Notes: a model not told the origin generated them from the letters alone. Shown: positions 10,420 to 21,504, counted from the stretch's first letter. The stretch is DNA of 64,000 bases from Nematopogon swammerdamellus (GCA_946902875.1 OX336348.1:18191741-18255740); one strand, 5' to 3'. Numbers and translations are program-made.

Positions 10420-11921
10420 CTATTTGGGAGCAGGTTTTAACTGGTCGAAGTGATATTTAACTTGCTTCCTTTGAAGTTGAATGTGGGCGGTATTCCTACC
10501 ACATAATTTAATAATTTTGAAGGGTCCTTGCCATAGAGGGGCGAGGGCTTTGCACTTGTAAGGGTGATTTTTTATGTAGACCATGTCTCCTGATTTGTAT
10601 TTTGTAATTTTGGAGTGCTGGTCATAATAATTTTTTGAAGTTTGTTTGCTGATACCGATGTGTTCAAGGGCTTTTTCTTTTGATATTTTCATACGGTATT
10701 TGAGAGTTTTTATATATTCTGGGTAAGTTAAATTTGGACTGTCGTCATAGATAGAATTAGGAATGCGTGGCTTAGTGCCGAATACTAGTTCATAAGGGGG
10801 GTATCCCGTAGTGGAATGAACATTGGTATTGTAGGCCAGTATGGCTGTATGGATGAATCTTTGCCAGTTGTTTTTATCTTCGTTTACGAATGACCTCAAA
10901 TATTCTTTTAAGGTTGAATGTGACCGTTCCAAAGCTCCGTTGCTCTGAGGTCTATAGGGTGTGGTGAAAAGGTTTTTTATTTTGAAGAAGCTGCTGACAT
11001 TTTTAAATACTTCAGCAGTGAAGTAAGAACCTTGATCACTTAGAACATATTTAGGAATGCCGAAATGAGCTATGAAGTTGATCAGTTGTACTGAGATGTG
11101 ATCAGCTGATAAAGCTACGAGAGGGAAAGCTGTGGAATATTTTGTTAGGTCATCTTGCAAGGTCATGATGTATTTAAATTTGTGTTCACCTGATTCGAGG
11201 AGACGATGTCTATTGCGATTCTCTCGAAGGGTTGAGTAGAAGTAGACGTGATCTTCATAGGAGAACGGTTCGTTCCGCGAGCAGGTTTATTGGCTTGACA
11301 CAATTTACAATTTTTTACATATTCAGTGATGTCGCGTTTAATGTTTTTCCAATACGCTTGTTTTATTCTCGCGTAAGTGCGAGTGATACCGGGATGTCCG
11401 GCGATAGGCGAGTCGTGATTTTCACGCAATATTTTCTCGATTTCTGTTGGAGTCGGATATATAATATTGTTTTTATAAATGTGGACTTTGATACCACTGT
11501 TGTTGAAAAGGAACCTTATCATATTATAGATTCTAGTATAAATTAGACGACTGAAAGGGTCCTTGAAGTCCGATATGGCAAATTCTTTTATGTCAAAGTT
11601 GACGAGAAGGAAGTAGAATTTGAATTTAACTAATAGGTAAAATATATCTTTGTAGTTCATTTCTTCATAGTGATGAACTCTTAAGAATAGGTGATAGAAA
11701 TTCTGTCTACCGTTTGCGGTGATACGGAAATCATGTAGCTCGCGTTCTTCTTCGCGGAATTCTGGGTGGTTGGTCGAGTATTCGACTATTTCCTTACAGA
11801 AAGGGATTGCGTCATCGAGATCCAGGGCAGTAGAATACACTATTTCTGTGCAGTGATTTTTTAATAAACTTTCGTTATGTTCTACTACGTCGGTGTTTAT
11901 TTCGATGTCAGGGGAACGCAT
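10420..11921 (-). pseudogene. Gypsy-1 integrase
   Basis: Two overlapping frames hold the integrase. The upstream one (11921-11163) contains the HHCC zinc finger (HDSPIAGHPGITRTYARI, then CKLCQANKP) and the start of the catalytic core with the first Asp in IAIDIVSS. The second (11166-10420) carries the second catalytic Asp in LSDQGSYF and the Glu in NGALERSHSTLKEYL, then a C-terminal domain ending QLKPAPK. A frameshift at about 11163-11170 separates the catalytic residues. The residues of the D,D-35-E triad are preserved, so decay is by indels rather than active-site loss. It follows RNase H and precedes env, the order expected for errantivirus-like gypsy elements. Confidence 0.85.
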
Positions 11922-13049
11922 GGTTCGCAGGAATTCATCATAGGTTGGATCGTTAGATGTCTCATCTTCAAAATTGAAAGGGAGATTACCTATTTTTGAA
12001 AGAACGTCGTCGAACGTTTCTGTTTCTGTAAGTGGAAGAATTGGGATTCTCGACAGACTGTCGGCGTTAGAATTGATTTTGCCGGGTTTATAGACGGCTT
12101 TGTAGTCGTACTCTTAGAGTTTCAAACGCCACCGGACGAGCTTACTTTCGGGGTCTTTACAATTAAAAAGCCATTTGAGAGGCTTGTGATCAGTCACTAT
12201 TAAGAATTCTCTACCATAGTGGTAGGGGCGGTAGGTTTTGACGCCGAATAGGACTGCTACTAGCTCCTTTTCTGTCACTGAATAATTTCCTTCGCCTTTG
12301 TTAAAGTTGCGCGATGCGTGAGCGATAGGAGGTCCTTGCCGATCTCGCCTTGTGAAAGAATAGCAGCGCAGGAGTGGGCCGAAGCGTCAGTAGTAAGGAC
12401 AAAGGGCTTAGTGAAGTCAGAATATTGAAGAATAGGTGCATTTGTGAGGAGACTTTTAAGGTTCTCGAATGCGATTTGTTGTGATTGGGTCCATTCGAAA
12501 GGGTTATCCTTTCTGAGGAGAGAAGTAGGAGGTTTAGTTATTTTTGAAAATTCGTTTATGAAGCGGCGGTAGTAGCCGATTAGACCTAGGAAAGATTTAA
12601 TTTCCTTGAAGTTGCGCGGAAGCGGAAAATCGGTCACGCATTGGACTTTATCTGGATTAGGGGTGACTCCTTTATCGGAGATTATATGACCGAGATAAGC
12701 AACTTCTTTGCGTAGGAATTAGCATTTATCTGGCTGGAGTTTGAGATTATATTCTCTGAGTTTTTGGAAGACTAGCATGAGCTTCATGAGATGAGATTGA
12801 AGGTCGTGTGAATAGATCACTATATCGTCTAGGTAGACGAAGCAGTGGATGCCTTGGAGACCTGATAGGACTGTTCCCATGAGCCGGGAGAACGTTATTG
12901 GGCTATTCTTTAGGCCAAAGGGCATTCTGTTAAACTCATAGTGACCAGAGTAAAGGCGGTCTTAGGTGCATCTTTGGGTGCCATTTCGACCTGATGGAAG
13001 CCTGACGCTAGGTCGAGGGTTGTAAAATATTTAGAACTTCCCAATTGAT
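11922..13049 (-). pseudogene. Gypsy-1 RT (palm to connection) and RNase H
   Basis: After LINE-B the RT resumes with [20 protein letters not shown] (motif A Asp), shifts frame near 12930, continues with [17 protein letters not shown] (motif B) and [13 protein letters not shown] (YLDD catalytic box), has a stop after LQPDKC at about 12720, then the thumb LGLIGYYRRFI and the RNase H start FVLTTDASAHSCAAILSQ. RNase H continues in a further frame (VTDHKPLKWLF region) with a stop at about 12115. At least two frameshifts and two stops are visible. Confidence 0.85.
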
Positions 13050-13120
13050 CGAGGATCTTTTTTTTTTTTTTTTTTTTTATACTAAGCGCGACATGTGGCG
13101 CCGAGTCACCCATAAGGTGT

Positions 13121-13579
13121 CTAGCGACGCCCATGGACATTCGGACGTATGCGGGGGTTGCGAATGCCATGCCGGCCTGACAGGTGCCCATTCACGCCTC
13201 TCTTGAAGGACCCGAGACTATACTTGGGGGGAAATATGTGGGCAGGTAGAGCGTTCCAGAGTTTATTGGTTCTGTGGAGGAAGGATCTGCAGAACCGATT
13301 TGTACGCATCCGCGGTAAGTCCAGCGTATAGGGATGCAATCCCTGCCCAGTGCGCGTTGTACGGAGGTGGAAAGGGGACGGCGGAATCGCGTTAAACAGC
13401 TCCTCCGAGCACTCCCCGTGGAATAAGCGATAGAACACGCTTAGGGCGCCGACATCCCTACGAAGTTGCAGCGGTTCTAGATCGCGGGACACGTCGGGGT
13501 CATCCACTAGTCGCACGGCTCGACGCTGGATCGAGTCCAAAGGCGCAAGCTGGTATTTGGCTGAGCCATCCCACAGGTG
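13121..13579 (-). pseudogene. LINE-B1 RT, C-terminal portion
   Basis: This resumes with LWDGSAKYQLAPLDSIQRRA exactly where the 16900-17440 piece stops, continues through HLRTTRTGQGLHPYTLDLPR and RTNRFCRSFLHRTNKLWNAL, and ends with a short basic tail before the 3' UTR and poly(A). It is open across its whole length. The sequence upstream of about 13580 in the same frame is LINE-C1 tail, so the longer apparent ORF is a junction artefact. Confidence 0.85.
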
Positions 13580-16500
13580 AAATGAAATGAAATGAAATGA
13601 AATGAAATGAAATGAAATATGTTTATTTATCTTATTTACACGATTATACAATTGAAAGAATAACTTAACTCGCTTAAAAAAAAACAATAAGATAAATGGG
13701 TGTCTGTCTCAGCTTATTGCTGCGACAGCGGGCGAGCCTTCTGCCGCAGCACTGATTTTCAGACAGACCCCTCTTTTATATTATTAAAAAGAACATAACA
13801 GACACAATTGCGATAGGGATACAAATAAATACAGTACAATATACTCACATACATATAAAAACAGTTTACATAGAATAACGCAATCTGAAACAGTCATCAT
13901 AAATTTATATTGATAAATAAATATATATATATATATGTATATACACACAAATAGGACTAACTAATGGGAATTATTAATTAATAGGACTAAACTAATAAAA
14001 AAATTAAAAAAAAATTAGAAGAAAGTGGTGTTAGTATTATTTATTTATTATTTGCTAAGGTTTTTTGTTTATCCAGCAACCACTTCTTGCAGGATATTTT
14101 AAATGCGCCAATTCCAGACATTCCTCGGGTGGGTGGAGGCAGATTGTTCCAACATTTGGTGGAGTTGTATTTGAAACATCCCCTGAACCTTGTCGAAGAA
14201 TGTCTGGGCACCACGAGCAAGTAGTTGCTGGCCCGCGTTCTGAAGTTGTGCTTCTCTCGAGACCACGCTAATTTTCTATAAAGGTATTTTGGCTCTTTGG
14301 TTTTTATAATTTTAAATAACATGCACGCATTATGTATGTAACGTCTATTCTCCATTTTTAAAATATTATTGTTATTTAAGAAGGGCGTAACATGTTCCCT
14401 TTTAGGAATTTTGAAGCAGAAGCGGGCGCACGCGTTTTGCACTCTCTGGATAGCCTGAGAGGATTTGGCGTACAGTCTTGGCCCGTACACCACGTCACAG
14501 TAGTTGAAGAGGGATAGTCCAGCGAGTCCACGAGCATGATTCTCACCTTTTCTGTTAGGTGGTTTCTAATGCCGTACAAAATTTTTAGTTTGTAGAAGGC
14601 AGTTCTGATTTTAGAGTTTATATGCTCGTGGAAACGCAGGTCTTCATCCATGACCAAGCCAAGGTTACGTGCACTTGTGACGTTTTCAACGGGCAGACCA
14701 TTGATTCTGACAATCGGTTGATGTTCCTTTACTGCAGCCCGCTGAGCTTTGGTTCCGAGTAGCAGCGCATTGGATTTTGTCGGGTTAAGCACCAGTGTAT
14801 TTTTGTCGGCCCAATCGTGTATTCTATATAAATCCGAGTTAAGCCTGTCAATAGATTCATTTGTATTCGCGGGTTCGAATGAAATGTAAACCTGTGTATC
14901 ATCTGCATACAGATGTATATTGCAGTGATCAACAACCTTACATAAGTCAGCTGTAAAAATTGTGAACAGAAGTGGGCTTAATATAGAACCTTGTGGAACG
15001 CCTCTAGTGAGAGTCTGCGGGCGGGAGTACTTGATATTGCCGTTTTCTTCTGAGCAGCCAACTACCTGCTTTCTATTTCCAAGGAACGACTTGAACCACC
15101 TGCATGTGGAGTCCGTCACCCCATAGAAGGACAATTTATCTAGAAGTAGTGGAATATTTAGGCAATCAAACGCTCTCGAGAAGTCCAACAGCACCAGCAT
15201 TGTTCCCATTTTCTTATCCGACGCGGAAATTACATCGTCTACAATATCAGTTAGTGTAGTGCTGGTACTGTGATTTCCCCGAAAGCCTGACTGTACCTCA
15301 GGTACTGCTTTAGCTTCACATACATATTTTTCAAGCTGTTTGTAGACGGCTCTCTCTAATAGTTTTGACATCACAGGCAAAATACTTATGGGTCGGAGAT
15401 CCTTCAATTCTGAGATACAATTTTTCTTTGGTATGGGTTTCACTATAGCCATTTTCCAAGATTCTGGAAAGGTCTGCTCTTTTATTGATTTGTTTATGAT
15501 ACATGTAATAACTCTAAGTGTCCTCGGTAGTGTGAATTTTATCATGTCTATGCTTACCTGGTCGCATCCCACTGCACGCGTGGATATGCCTTGTATATAT
15601 TTAAAAATTTCCGTTTCACTAACTGTTTTGAGCTCGAATTTGGCTTGTGACATTTTGTTTGTACTAAAGTATTCTAGTGTTTGGGGATCCGCAGTACCAC
15701 GCCCAGGAACGTTAAGGAAGTGATTATTTATTTTATCCGGATCATTTAGACAATGTGGAATGTTCTTTTTAATAGGATTATCTAGTACTGACGTTTTCTT
15801 GAGATGATTCCACATTTCTTTAGTATTGCCTACGTTATTATTCACATAATGGGTAAAGTAAGCGGTCCTTTCATTTTTTAGGGCTTCATTGGTTGTATTC
15901 TTTAGACATTTATAATAGGCCTTATGCGATTCATTCTTAGTTTTAAGGGCTCTGTCCAAGGCACGATCTCGTAGATGCATCATTTGTTTCACTGTATGGG
16001 TTATCCACGGTTGCAGTCGATCCTTTACGAGTCGGTGATGAACAGGTGCATGGAGGTCAAAAAGTGATATTAATAATGTATTGAAAGTGTTAACCATACT
16101 GTCCACATCCTTCTCGCTTAGGACTTGCTCCCAGTGGATAGAATTCAGGTCATCAGAGAAGGTTTTCTCGTCTATGTCTTTGAGAGGTCTATATGTGATC
16201 CATTTTGGTTCAACTTTTGGTTTACACACATCAAAATCAATAGTAATGAGAGCATGGTCGCTGAGAATGGGGTTGTGGAAAACATTGACATTAGTAACAC
16301 GTCGGGCGGCGTCTGTACATACTAGGTCAATCAGTGTTGCCGAGGTGTCCGTAATTCTGGTCGGTTCTTTCACCATCTGATCTAGATTGTGGTGCCCTAG
16401 AAAAGTCTGGAAATCTAATGTAGCAGCCTCGTTAGGCCGCAGCATATTAATGTTTAAATCTCCGAGCAGACAAATGAAATTACAATAGGAGAATTGAGCC

Positions 16501-16895
16501 ACCGACTGACTTAGAGCCTCGATAGTCGTACCGACCGAGATGGTGTTAGGCCGGTACGCGGTACCTATAGCTAGCCGTACTCCGTCCAGCTTTAATTCTA
16601 GCCACATCTGTTCGAGTGAGGAGTGCGCGTGCTGCAGCGTGCGCACGCGCAGACCGCGCCGCACATAGAAGCCGACACCGCCCCCCGCGGCGGCGGAGGC
16701 GCGCGCTACGTGCCGCAGGCTGTAGCCGGGCACGACCGGCGCGCTGCCCTCCTGCCCGGTACGTATCCATGTTTCGTTCAGAGCGAGAATATCCGGTGCT
16801 AGTCTTTCAATTGAGACGGCTAGCTCTTCGCGGCCAGTATTTAGAGACCTAGCGTTGAGCAGGCCAAGTTTTAATTTTAGTTCCTTATTTTTCGT
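13580..16895 (-). mobile_element. LINE-C1 inserted in LINE-B1
   Basis: A 3.3-kb CR1/Jockey-type LINE. The minus-strand 3' end is a (TTTCA)n tail (13580-13616); the 5' end is at the very start of the endonuclease coding region. GGTG is repeated at 13576-13579 and 16896-16899 and is single in the uninterrupted LINE-B2, so it is the target duplication. The 3' UTR (13620-14040) includes an (AT)n tract near 13918-13936. Confidence 0.9.
14041..16895 (-). pseudogene. LINE-C1 ORF2: AP endonuclease plus reverse transcriptase
   Basis: The frame is open from the 5' junction (16895) with no Met needed. Endonuclease: GLLNARSL at the start, ALNETW, GDLNINM and SDHALITID (the catalytic SDH). RT: VKPIPKKN, LRPISILPVMSK, LLDFSRAFDCLN (motif A), GVPQGSILSPLLF (motif B), LYADDTQVY (motif C). 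A frameshift near 14515, just before FNYCDVVYG, moves the last ~150 residues into another frame (14493-14041). Apart from this single lesion both enzymatic domains are intact, indicating fairly recent insertion. About 950 residues in total, close to normal ORF2 length; ORF1 is missing. Confidence 0.9.
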
Positions 16896-16899
16896 GGTG

Positions 16900-17440
16900 C
16901 GAGCAGTACTCCAGGCAGGACCTTATCTGCGATTTATACAAAAGCAGCCTTTGGTCCGGCGTGAAGTACCGTCGAACCTTATTGAGTATGCCTAGCTTTT
17001 TTGAGGCCAGCTTGGCCTTGCCCTCGATATGGCGCCGGTAGCTTAGGTCGTGCGACAGTTCGACTCCGAGGACCCCGAGGTGGTCGCTTAATTTAAGCGA
17101 CGTGTCTTGGAAGCAAGGAGCTGGTGAGAACGCCGCTCTCTTCGCACTGAACGCGCAAGCTTGTGTTTTTGAAGCGTTGAACTCGACCAAATTATTTCGG
17201 CCCCATTCGGAGATAGACCGAAGCGTTTGTTCGAGTTCAGACACAAGTCTTCGCCTCTTTTCATCCACAACCTCTCGTCTGGCTGAAGGGTGACTGGTAT
17301 AGGATCCATGTGCTGTACTGTCATCCGCATAACAATGTATGTTGCCGAGTGGCAGCATGTCATTGATATGCAGAAGAAACAGTGTGGGTGACAGCACAGA
17401 TCCCTGCGGTACGCCGGCATTCACTGACATGGCATCCGAC
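16900..17440 (-). pseudogene. LINE-B1 RT, 5' portion
   Basis: The frame begins inside the RT just before motif B ([20 protein letters not shown]), followed by motif C (CYADDSTAH) and the thumb region to [13 protein letters not shown], where LINE-C1 cuts it. Motif A and everything upstream, including the endonuclease, are absent because of 5' truncation at insertion. LINE-B2 at 26790-27593 carries the uninterrupted version of the last part of this sequence, which proves continuity with 13121-13575. The family resembles Jockey/CR1-group LINEs; finer placement is not attempted. Confidence 0.85.
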
Positions 17441-17454
17441 GAGCAACGAGGATC

Positions 17455-17700
17455 TCTACTATGTTTGGAATTGGGTAAGTGTCACCTACGGTAATATCAT
17501 TCAGTTTCCTGTAATCAATTACGATGCGCCATTTGCGCTGTCCCGAATTGTCTAGCTTTTTGGGCACGACCCAGATGGGTGAAGAGTAGGGTGACTTAGA
17601 ATGTTTAATGATGCCTTGATTCAGCATTTTATCTATTTGTTTATTAAATTCCTCTTTGTGGACTTCGGGGTAACGGTACGTCTTCACATTGATAGGCTGG
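17455..17700 (-). pseudogene. Gypsy-1 RT N-terminal segment
   Basis: This holds the conserved start of gypsy [57 protein letters not shown] and [15 protein letters not shown]1 interrupts it after VEIL; the continuation DQLGSSKYF is at 13049. The last few residues of the apparent ORF (VARRMPCQ) are LINE-B1. Upstream lies the protease. Confidence 0.9.
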
Positions 17701-17764
17701 TTGGAAGAAATTTTGATGTCGTGACGTATGGCCGAAGTGGAAGTTAGGACATTTCGCAGCGTTT

Positions 17765-17915
17765 ATTTGAGTTTTCAATGCCTTTTATTCTGAGCCTGTG
17801 CTCGCCGAGTTGGGGCATTGTCTCGATTGCTGAGCTCTGAATGAGACAGAGGAAGGCACCTGAATCTACTAGAAACAGGGTTTTGAAGAGGTTGTAGTAG
17901 GTACGACTATGTAGG
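17765..17915 (-). pseudogene. Gypsy-1 aspartic protease remnant
   Basis: Read on the minus strand, FLVDSGAFLCLI gives the D-S-G active site of a retropepsin, followed by a short IETMPQLGEHRLRIKGIEN stretch before the frame fails at about 17760. The frame differs from the linker upstream, so an indel lies near 17880. Position between gag and RT is as expected. Confidence 0.6.
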
Positions 17916-17984
17916 GTAAATATATAATGTTGAAAGGTGAGATTTCATATATCTCTTTATTACAAATAGGGGCTTCTACCAACG

Positions 17985-18405
17985 AGACGGGATTACTGTT
18001 TAAAGCAGGGTTACCGTGTGTCTTATCTAACGAGTCGGGATTACTGCGCTGAACAGAATTACTGGAGTTTATCGCCGAAGTTGCGGGCTTACCACACGAA
18101 GTGGGCTTACCGGAGTTTATGGACGATAATTGATCGGGATCACCACTCGGGGTGGGTTTACCGGAATATGTCGTTAGAGAAGCGGGAGTACTGCTCTGGG
18201 CAGAGTTACCGTAAAATGTTGAAAGTAGGCCGGATGTACTGTGATTTTTAGATTTTTTCTTTGTATCGGGATTACCGGAGTTTATCGCTGAAGTTTCGTG
18301 CTTACCGTAGTTTATAGACGATAACAGATCGGAATTACCGGAATTTATTTTTAAGGGAGCGGGATAACTGCGCTGGACAGGGTTACCGTAATTGATTTGT
18401 TTTGT
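17985..18405 (-). repeat. Gag-pro linker with reiterated INSGNP-like peptide
   Basis: On the minus strand this reads as many imperfect repeats of the form I-N-S/Y-G-N/K-P separated by 10-20 residues, reflected in DNA by repeated TAAACTCCGGTAATCC-type words. It links the zinc-knuckle end of gag with the protease. A Pro/Asn/Ser-rich, repeat-expanded linker is unusual for a gypsy polyprotein. The family function is unknown. Confidence 0.55.
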
Positions 18406-18524
18406 TTTTATTTTAGGTCCCGTGAGAAGTTGGTTGTCCGGGAGGTCCTTTATTCTAAAAAAGAGTTGTCCTCCAGTTCGGTTTCAACATTATTGATTGA
18501 TGTGTGTGCAAGATTATTTTTTCG

Positions 18525-18605
18525 TTTGAAACAGTTATCATTATCAATCACGTGTCCGACCTTTTTACAATAGCGACAAAACAGTTTAGAATTACTGCTG
18601 GGCCC
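18525..18605 (-). pseudogene. Gypsy-1 gag zinc knuckle
   Basis: Downstream of the gag stop, in another frame, the text SKLFCRYCKKVGHVIDNDNC forms a Cys-x2-Cys-x4-His-x6-Cys box, a slightly lengthened retroviral zinc knuckle. It belongs to the nucleocapsid end of gag; the frame change at about 18592 is a lesion. Confidence 0.65.
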
Positions 18606-19368
18606 AGCCAGACGGAGCGTGCGTAGCGAGCGTCTGCCCGTCTGGCCGATTGTAACGTGAGCCCTCGTTATCAGTTTGCGCGGTGGCGGGCGAAGTCTGA
18701 TTTGTATTATTAATACTGGGCAGTTTATCGCGGTGGGTGGTCGGATGTTCGTCTGAACGACGTGTTGATTGACGGAAGTTGCGCGACAATCTCTCCTCTT
18801 GGGATGCTAAGCTGATTGCTTGCGAAAGGGTTTTAGGGTCCCTACAACGAATGACTAAGGATGTCTCGGGTTTAAGACCCATGATGAAGGTGCTTAAGGC
18901 CAGATCTTCTATTTCAGCGATGCGACCTGGCAGTTCAGCCTTTTTATCTACGTTGTGATGAAGGTCTGATTGAAGCCGAGTTAAGCAACCTTCGACTCTG
19001 AGTGAGAACTGTGTCACCGATTCAGAGGCGAACTGGCGGCAGGCTTGGAGGTCTGCCAGCAGATGGGAGTGATGCTTATTCTCGCCAAAGGTTGACCACA
19101 GAAAGGCTTTTAGTTCCTCCCAGGTCCAAAAGACGCGCAGAGAGGCTGCGACCTGGGCCTTCCCTTCTAGTTGGGCAAGGATGAATTTGAATAATATTTT
19201 TCCTTGAGCTGGGGTTCCTAGAGCTAGTGAGTTGTCCCAATTAGTGAGGAAAGCTACTAGGCCCTGCCGATCGCCATCATATGGTTTAATAAACGGAATG
19301 AGCACCGAGAGGGGTACTTCATTTTCAAACGACATTTTCGTTTCAGATCTCGTTCGAACGAGAGACAT
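18592..19368 (-). pseudogene. Gypsy-1 gag
   Basis: A 258-residue frame with a Ty3/gypsy capsid-like fold signature: FIKPYDGDRQGLVAFLTNWD near residue 27, a middle region of alternating amphipathic helices, ACRQFASESVTQFSLRVEGC near 110, and FIMGLKPETS near 163. The C-terminus is polar and ends prematurely before the zinc knuckle, which is found just downstream in another frame. The ATG at 19368 follows about 500 nt of leader after the primer site. Gag coats the genomic RNA. Capsid section intact, nucleocapsid separated by a frameshift. Confidence 0.75.
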
Positions 19369-19868
19369 TTACATAAAACACATAAAATAATAAAATTGTT
19401 ATATAAACACTGAAGTTACTTAATGTTCAATAATGATTTCACTGTACACTTATTATGCGGAGTCGACTTACAGTGAGATGACGATGAGTAGCGAAGGGAG
19501 CATTTGTATTGCTCGTCGGAGGTTGACCGGCCGAAGACTGCGGATGAAGAAGTTGTAGCGGCGTAGAAGAAGTTGTAGCGGTGAAGAAGATCTTGCGGGT
19601 TGGAGACTGGAGCTGGTGACGCACTGGGGCGGTCAGCGGTGGTTGCGAGGGCCCACCGTAGATCGGCTCGAAGAGTCTCTCAGGCTGAAGTGGTCACTGG
19701 CACTGTAGGTCCTGATGGTCGAGCGGAAACCACCGGACTTGGCTCAGCTGGTGGTGCTCGCTGCGGCGCATAGCGCGGCAATGTAGCACTGGTACCGACG
19801 CACTTTCCACGGGGCAGGATGACCAGGTGGACGAGGATTTGCACTTAGAAGCACTTATTGACTCGAAA
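19369..19868 (-). other. Gypsy-1 5' leader
   Basis: Untranslated leader between the primer site and gag. Two short direct repeats of GGCGTAGAAGAAGTTGTAGCGG-like text (plus strand) lie at about 19548-19582. No gene. Confidence 0.5.
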
Positions 19869-19870
19869 AT

Positions 19871-19888
19871 CCCACACTTCTAACACCA
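19871..19888 (-). promoter_or_regulatory. Gypsy-1 primer binding site (tRNA-Leu type)
   Basis: Minus strand TGGTGTTAGAAGTGTGGG lies three bases from the LTR end (CCTAACA). It matches the complement of the 3' end of tRNA-Leu (TGGTGTCAGAAGTGGGA) with one substitution and one inserted base, consistent with age. Confidence 0.6.
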
Positions 19889-19907
19889 CTTTGTTAGGAC
19901 GGTATTT

Positions 19908-20840
19908 GTCAAAGTCAAAGTCAAAGTCAAATCATTTATTTTCAATGGAGTAGTTTCGTACAATTTTACAATTTCTTATAAAATTATTCTACTATAGGAA
20001 AAGTCAAAAATAATAAAATTATTAATAATACAAATAAAATTAATATAACTAACAAATAATATAACTATAAATTAACAAAAACGTCAAAACACAGAATAAA
20101 TTATCATATTAAAAAAATTTCAAATAAAATTTAATCTAACCTAGCCTATTATAAATTCCCAGTAGTCAAAAAACAAAATCAGATTTAGTACAAAAGTACA
20201 GTCAAAATATACATATGTCAAACATATTCCCAATTAAATTTATTTAACACGCTGAATATAAAAAAAATGTCAAAACACAGAATAAATTAGCATAATAAAA
20301 AATTTTCAAATAAAATTTAACCTAACCTAGCCTAAAATTCCCAGTAGTCAAAAAACAAAATCAGATTTAGTACAAAAGTACAGTCAAAATATACACATGT
20401 CAAACATATTCCCAATTAAATTTATTTCAACACGCTAAACACTTTCAGTACAATATTACAGTCCAAAATTTCAAAATTGCTAAATGTTTTAAGAACCAAT
20501 GTTATAAAATTCACTTATATTATACAGTGGGTTTTTGATCAATATCTTTTTTATATAATTTTTAAATAATTTAGGTGGTAGTTTGCGTGTCTCTAATTTC
20601 AAACTGTTGTAAAATTTTATTTTTTCGCTATCGGTATGCCGTTTGCTTCGTGCCAAACGACAGTGTATGGGTTGTAAGTTTGCTTTGTTTCTTGTAGGAT
20701 ACGAATGAATATCTGAGTTACAGGGGTATTCAGTTTGATTTTTGTGTATATATACTAAGCAACTAAGAATATATTGAGCGACTACTGTTAGAATTTCCGA
20801 TTCTTTAAAAAGTGAACGACAAGAAGCTTTTTAGAAGTCT
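19908..20840 (-). mobile_element. LINE-E: 3' fragment inserted in gypsy-1 5' LTR
   Basis: On the minus strand it ends in a (TTTGAC)n tail (plus-strand GTCAAA repeats at 19908-19930). The 5' part encodes a LINE RT C-terminus: a Tyr/Thr/Arg motif (SYPTRNK), then FYNSLKLETRKLPPKLF and a stop at about 20495. The UTR holds a direct duplication of about 185-190 bp (20080-20260 and 20270-20450). It separates the last bases of the LTR (19892-19907) from the rest (20841-21089). Confidence 0.75.
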
Positions 20841-21089
20841 TTTTAAAAAGAAAGAAATTATTTGCCTAGGAGTAAAGTTTTTATTAATAGAAGATTACAC
20901 TTTTAAACACAGGAACACAGATGAAAGTAGACAAAAGAATAGAACAGACGCCTTAATAGGCGTTTGGTTCGCGGACGAGCAGCGCTACGCCGTAGGGAGC
21001 GAACGATTGATGACTGAACTAGAGAGCTAATGCGCCGGCTGCTTATATAGGGTAGAGCAGCTGACTAGGCAAAAGTAAGGGTCGTAACA
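20841..21089 (-). repeat. Gypsy-1 5' LTR, main part
   Basis: On the minus strand this begins TGTTACGACCC and carries the TATATAAG promoter box (near 21038-21048). It matches the split 3' LTR in both of its halves (9065-9247 and 5313-5367). Together with 19892-19907 it makes an LTR of about 265 bp. Divergence between the two LTRs indicates an old insertion. Confidence 0.8.
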
Positions 21090-21093
21090 GTAT

Positions 21094-21399
21094 CTACTTT
21101 TCAAGTCTACGTTCTACGTTCTTCCTCCACGAACGACACTTCTGCATCGCCTGCGTCGGCATAGCCGGGAATGGGCTATCCCCGACTTCACCCCACGTCC
21201 CACTGTCCCGAAGCAGGAATCTGTGAAGAGGGTGGGGAACGAGCTTCACGTCGCGGAGCTTAGTTCTTGGCGGAATCATAGTCTTGTATAATAACGCCTT
21301 GCTCGTTCGTCTCTTTCTAGATGCTACTACCTTGCTCAAGTAATTTCTTTCTTTTCTAAGCACGCTTGTGGCCGTTCCACAAGCGTGCAGTAAATTCAC
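21094..21399 (-). CDS. Hypothetical ORF, unrecognised
   Basis: A 101-residue basic frame next to the outer edge of gypsy-1. It starts MNLLHACGTATSVLRKERNY and has many Arg/Lys and a Ser-Phe-Pro segment, without a motif I recognise. It lies between gypsy-1 and a segment (21420-21500) with an AATAAA signal that resembles an LTR or 3' UTR. It could be a degraded transposon ORF or chance. Confidence 0.2.
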   Translation of the reverse strand: MNLLHACGTATSVLRKERNYLSKVVASRKRRTSKALLYKTMIPPRTKLRDVKLVPHPLHRFLLRDSGTWGEVGDSPFPAMPTQAMQKCRSWRKNVERRLEK

Positions 21400-21504
21400 A
21401 CCCTGATATCTTTTTAATTGTATTTATTTTGTGTTAAAGTGTAATAAACGCTCTGTATTAAGGTTCGGAGTCGTCATTTTATCTCCCACAAGTCTCATCG
21501 TCTC

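Larger units (their letters stand above)
13058..17446 (-). mobile_element. LINE-B1 inserted in gypsy-1 RT (itself split by LINE-C1)
   Basis: A LINE 3' portion of about 1.07 kb with a poly(A) tail (T-run 13058-13078 on the plus strand). It is flanked by the direct repeat CGAGGATC at 13050-13057 and 17447-17454, which is the duplicated gypsy RT target. The element is 5'-truncated within its RT and is interrupted by LINE-C1 (13580-16895), which has its own 4-bp target repeat. Confidence 0.9.
5313..21089 (-). mobile_element. Gypsy-1: errantivirus-like LTR element, multiply interrupted
   Basis: One minus-strand provirus can be followed across about 15.8 kb. In transcription order: 5' LTR (21089 down), primer site, gag, protease, RT, RNase H, integrase, partial env, polypurine tract, 3' LTR (9247 down, continuing at 5367). 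Four younger insertions break it: LINE-E in the 5' LTR, LINE-B (holding LINE-C) in RT, and a 3.7-kb block (LINE-A1, THAP exon, AATAAAC-tailed repeat) in the 3' LTR. Many stops and frameshifts show long decay. The env remnant places it near insect errantiviruses. Outer edges at the 3' LTR end are approximate. Confidence 0.85.

Noticed and set aside
19908..19930. Direct GTCAAA repeats, and AAATG repeats at 13580, as CRISPR-like arrays
   Set aside because: Short, spacerless and placed at LINE 3' ends; they are target-primed microsatellite tails.
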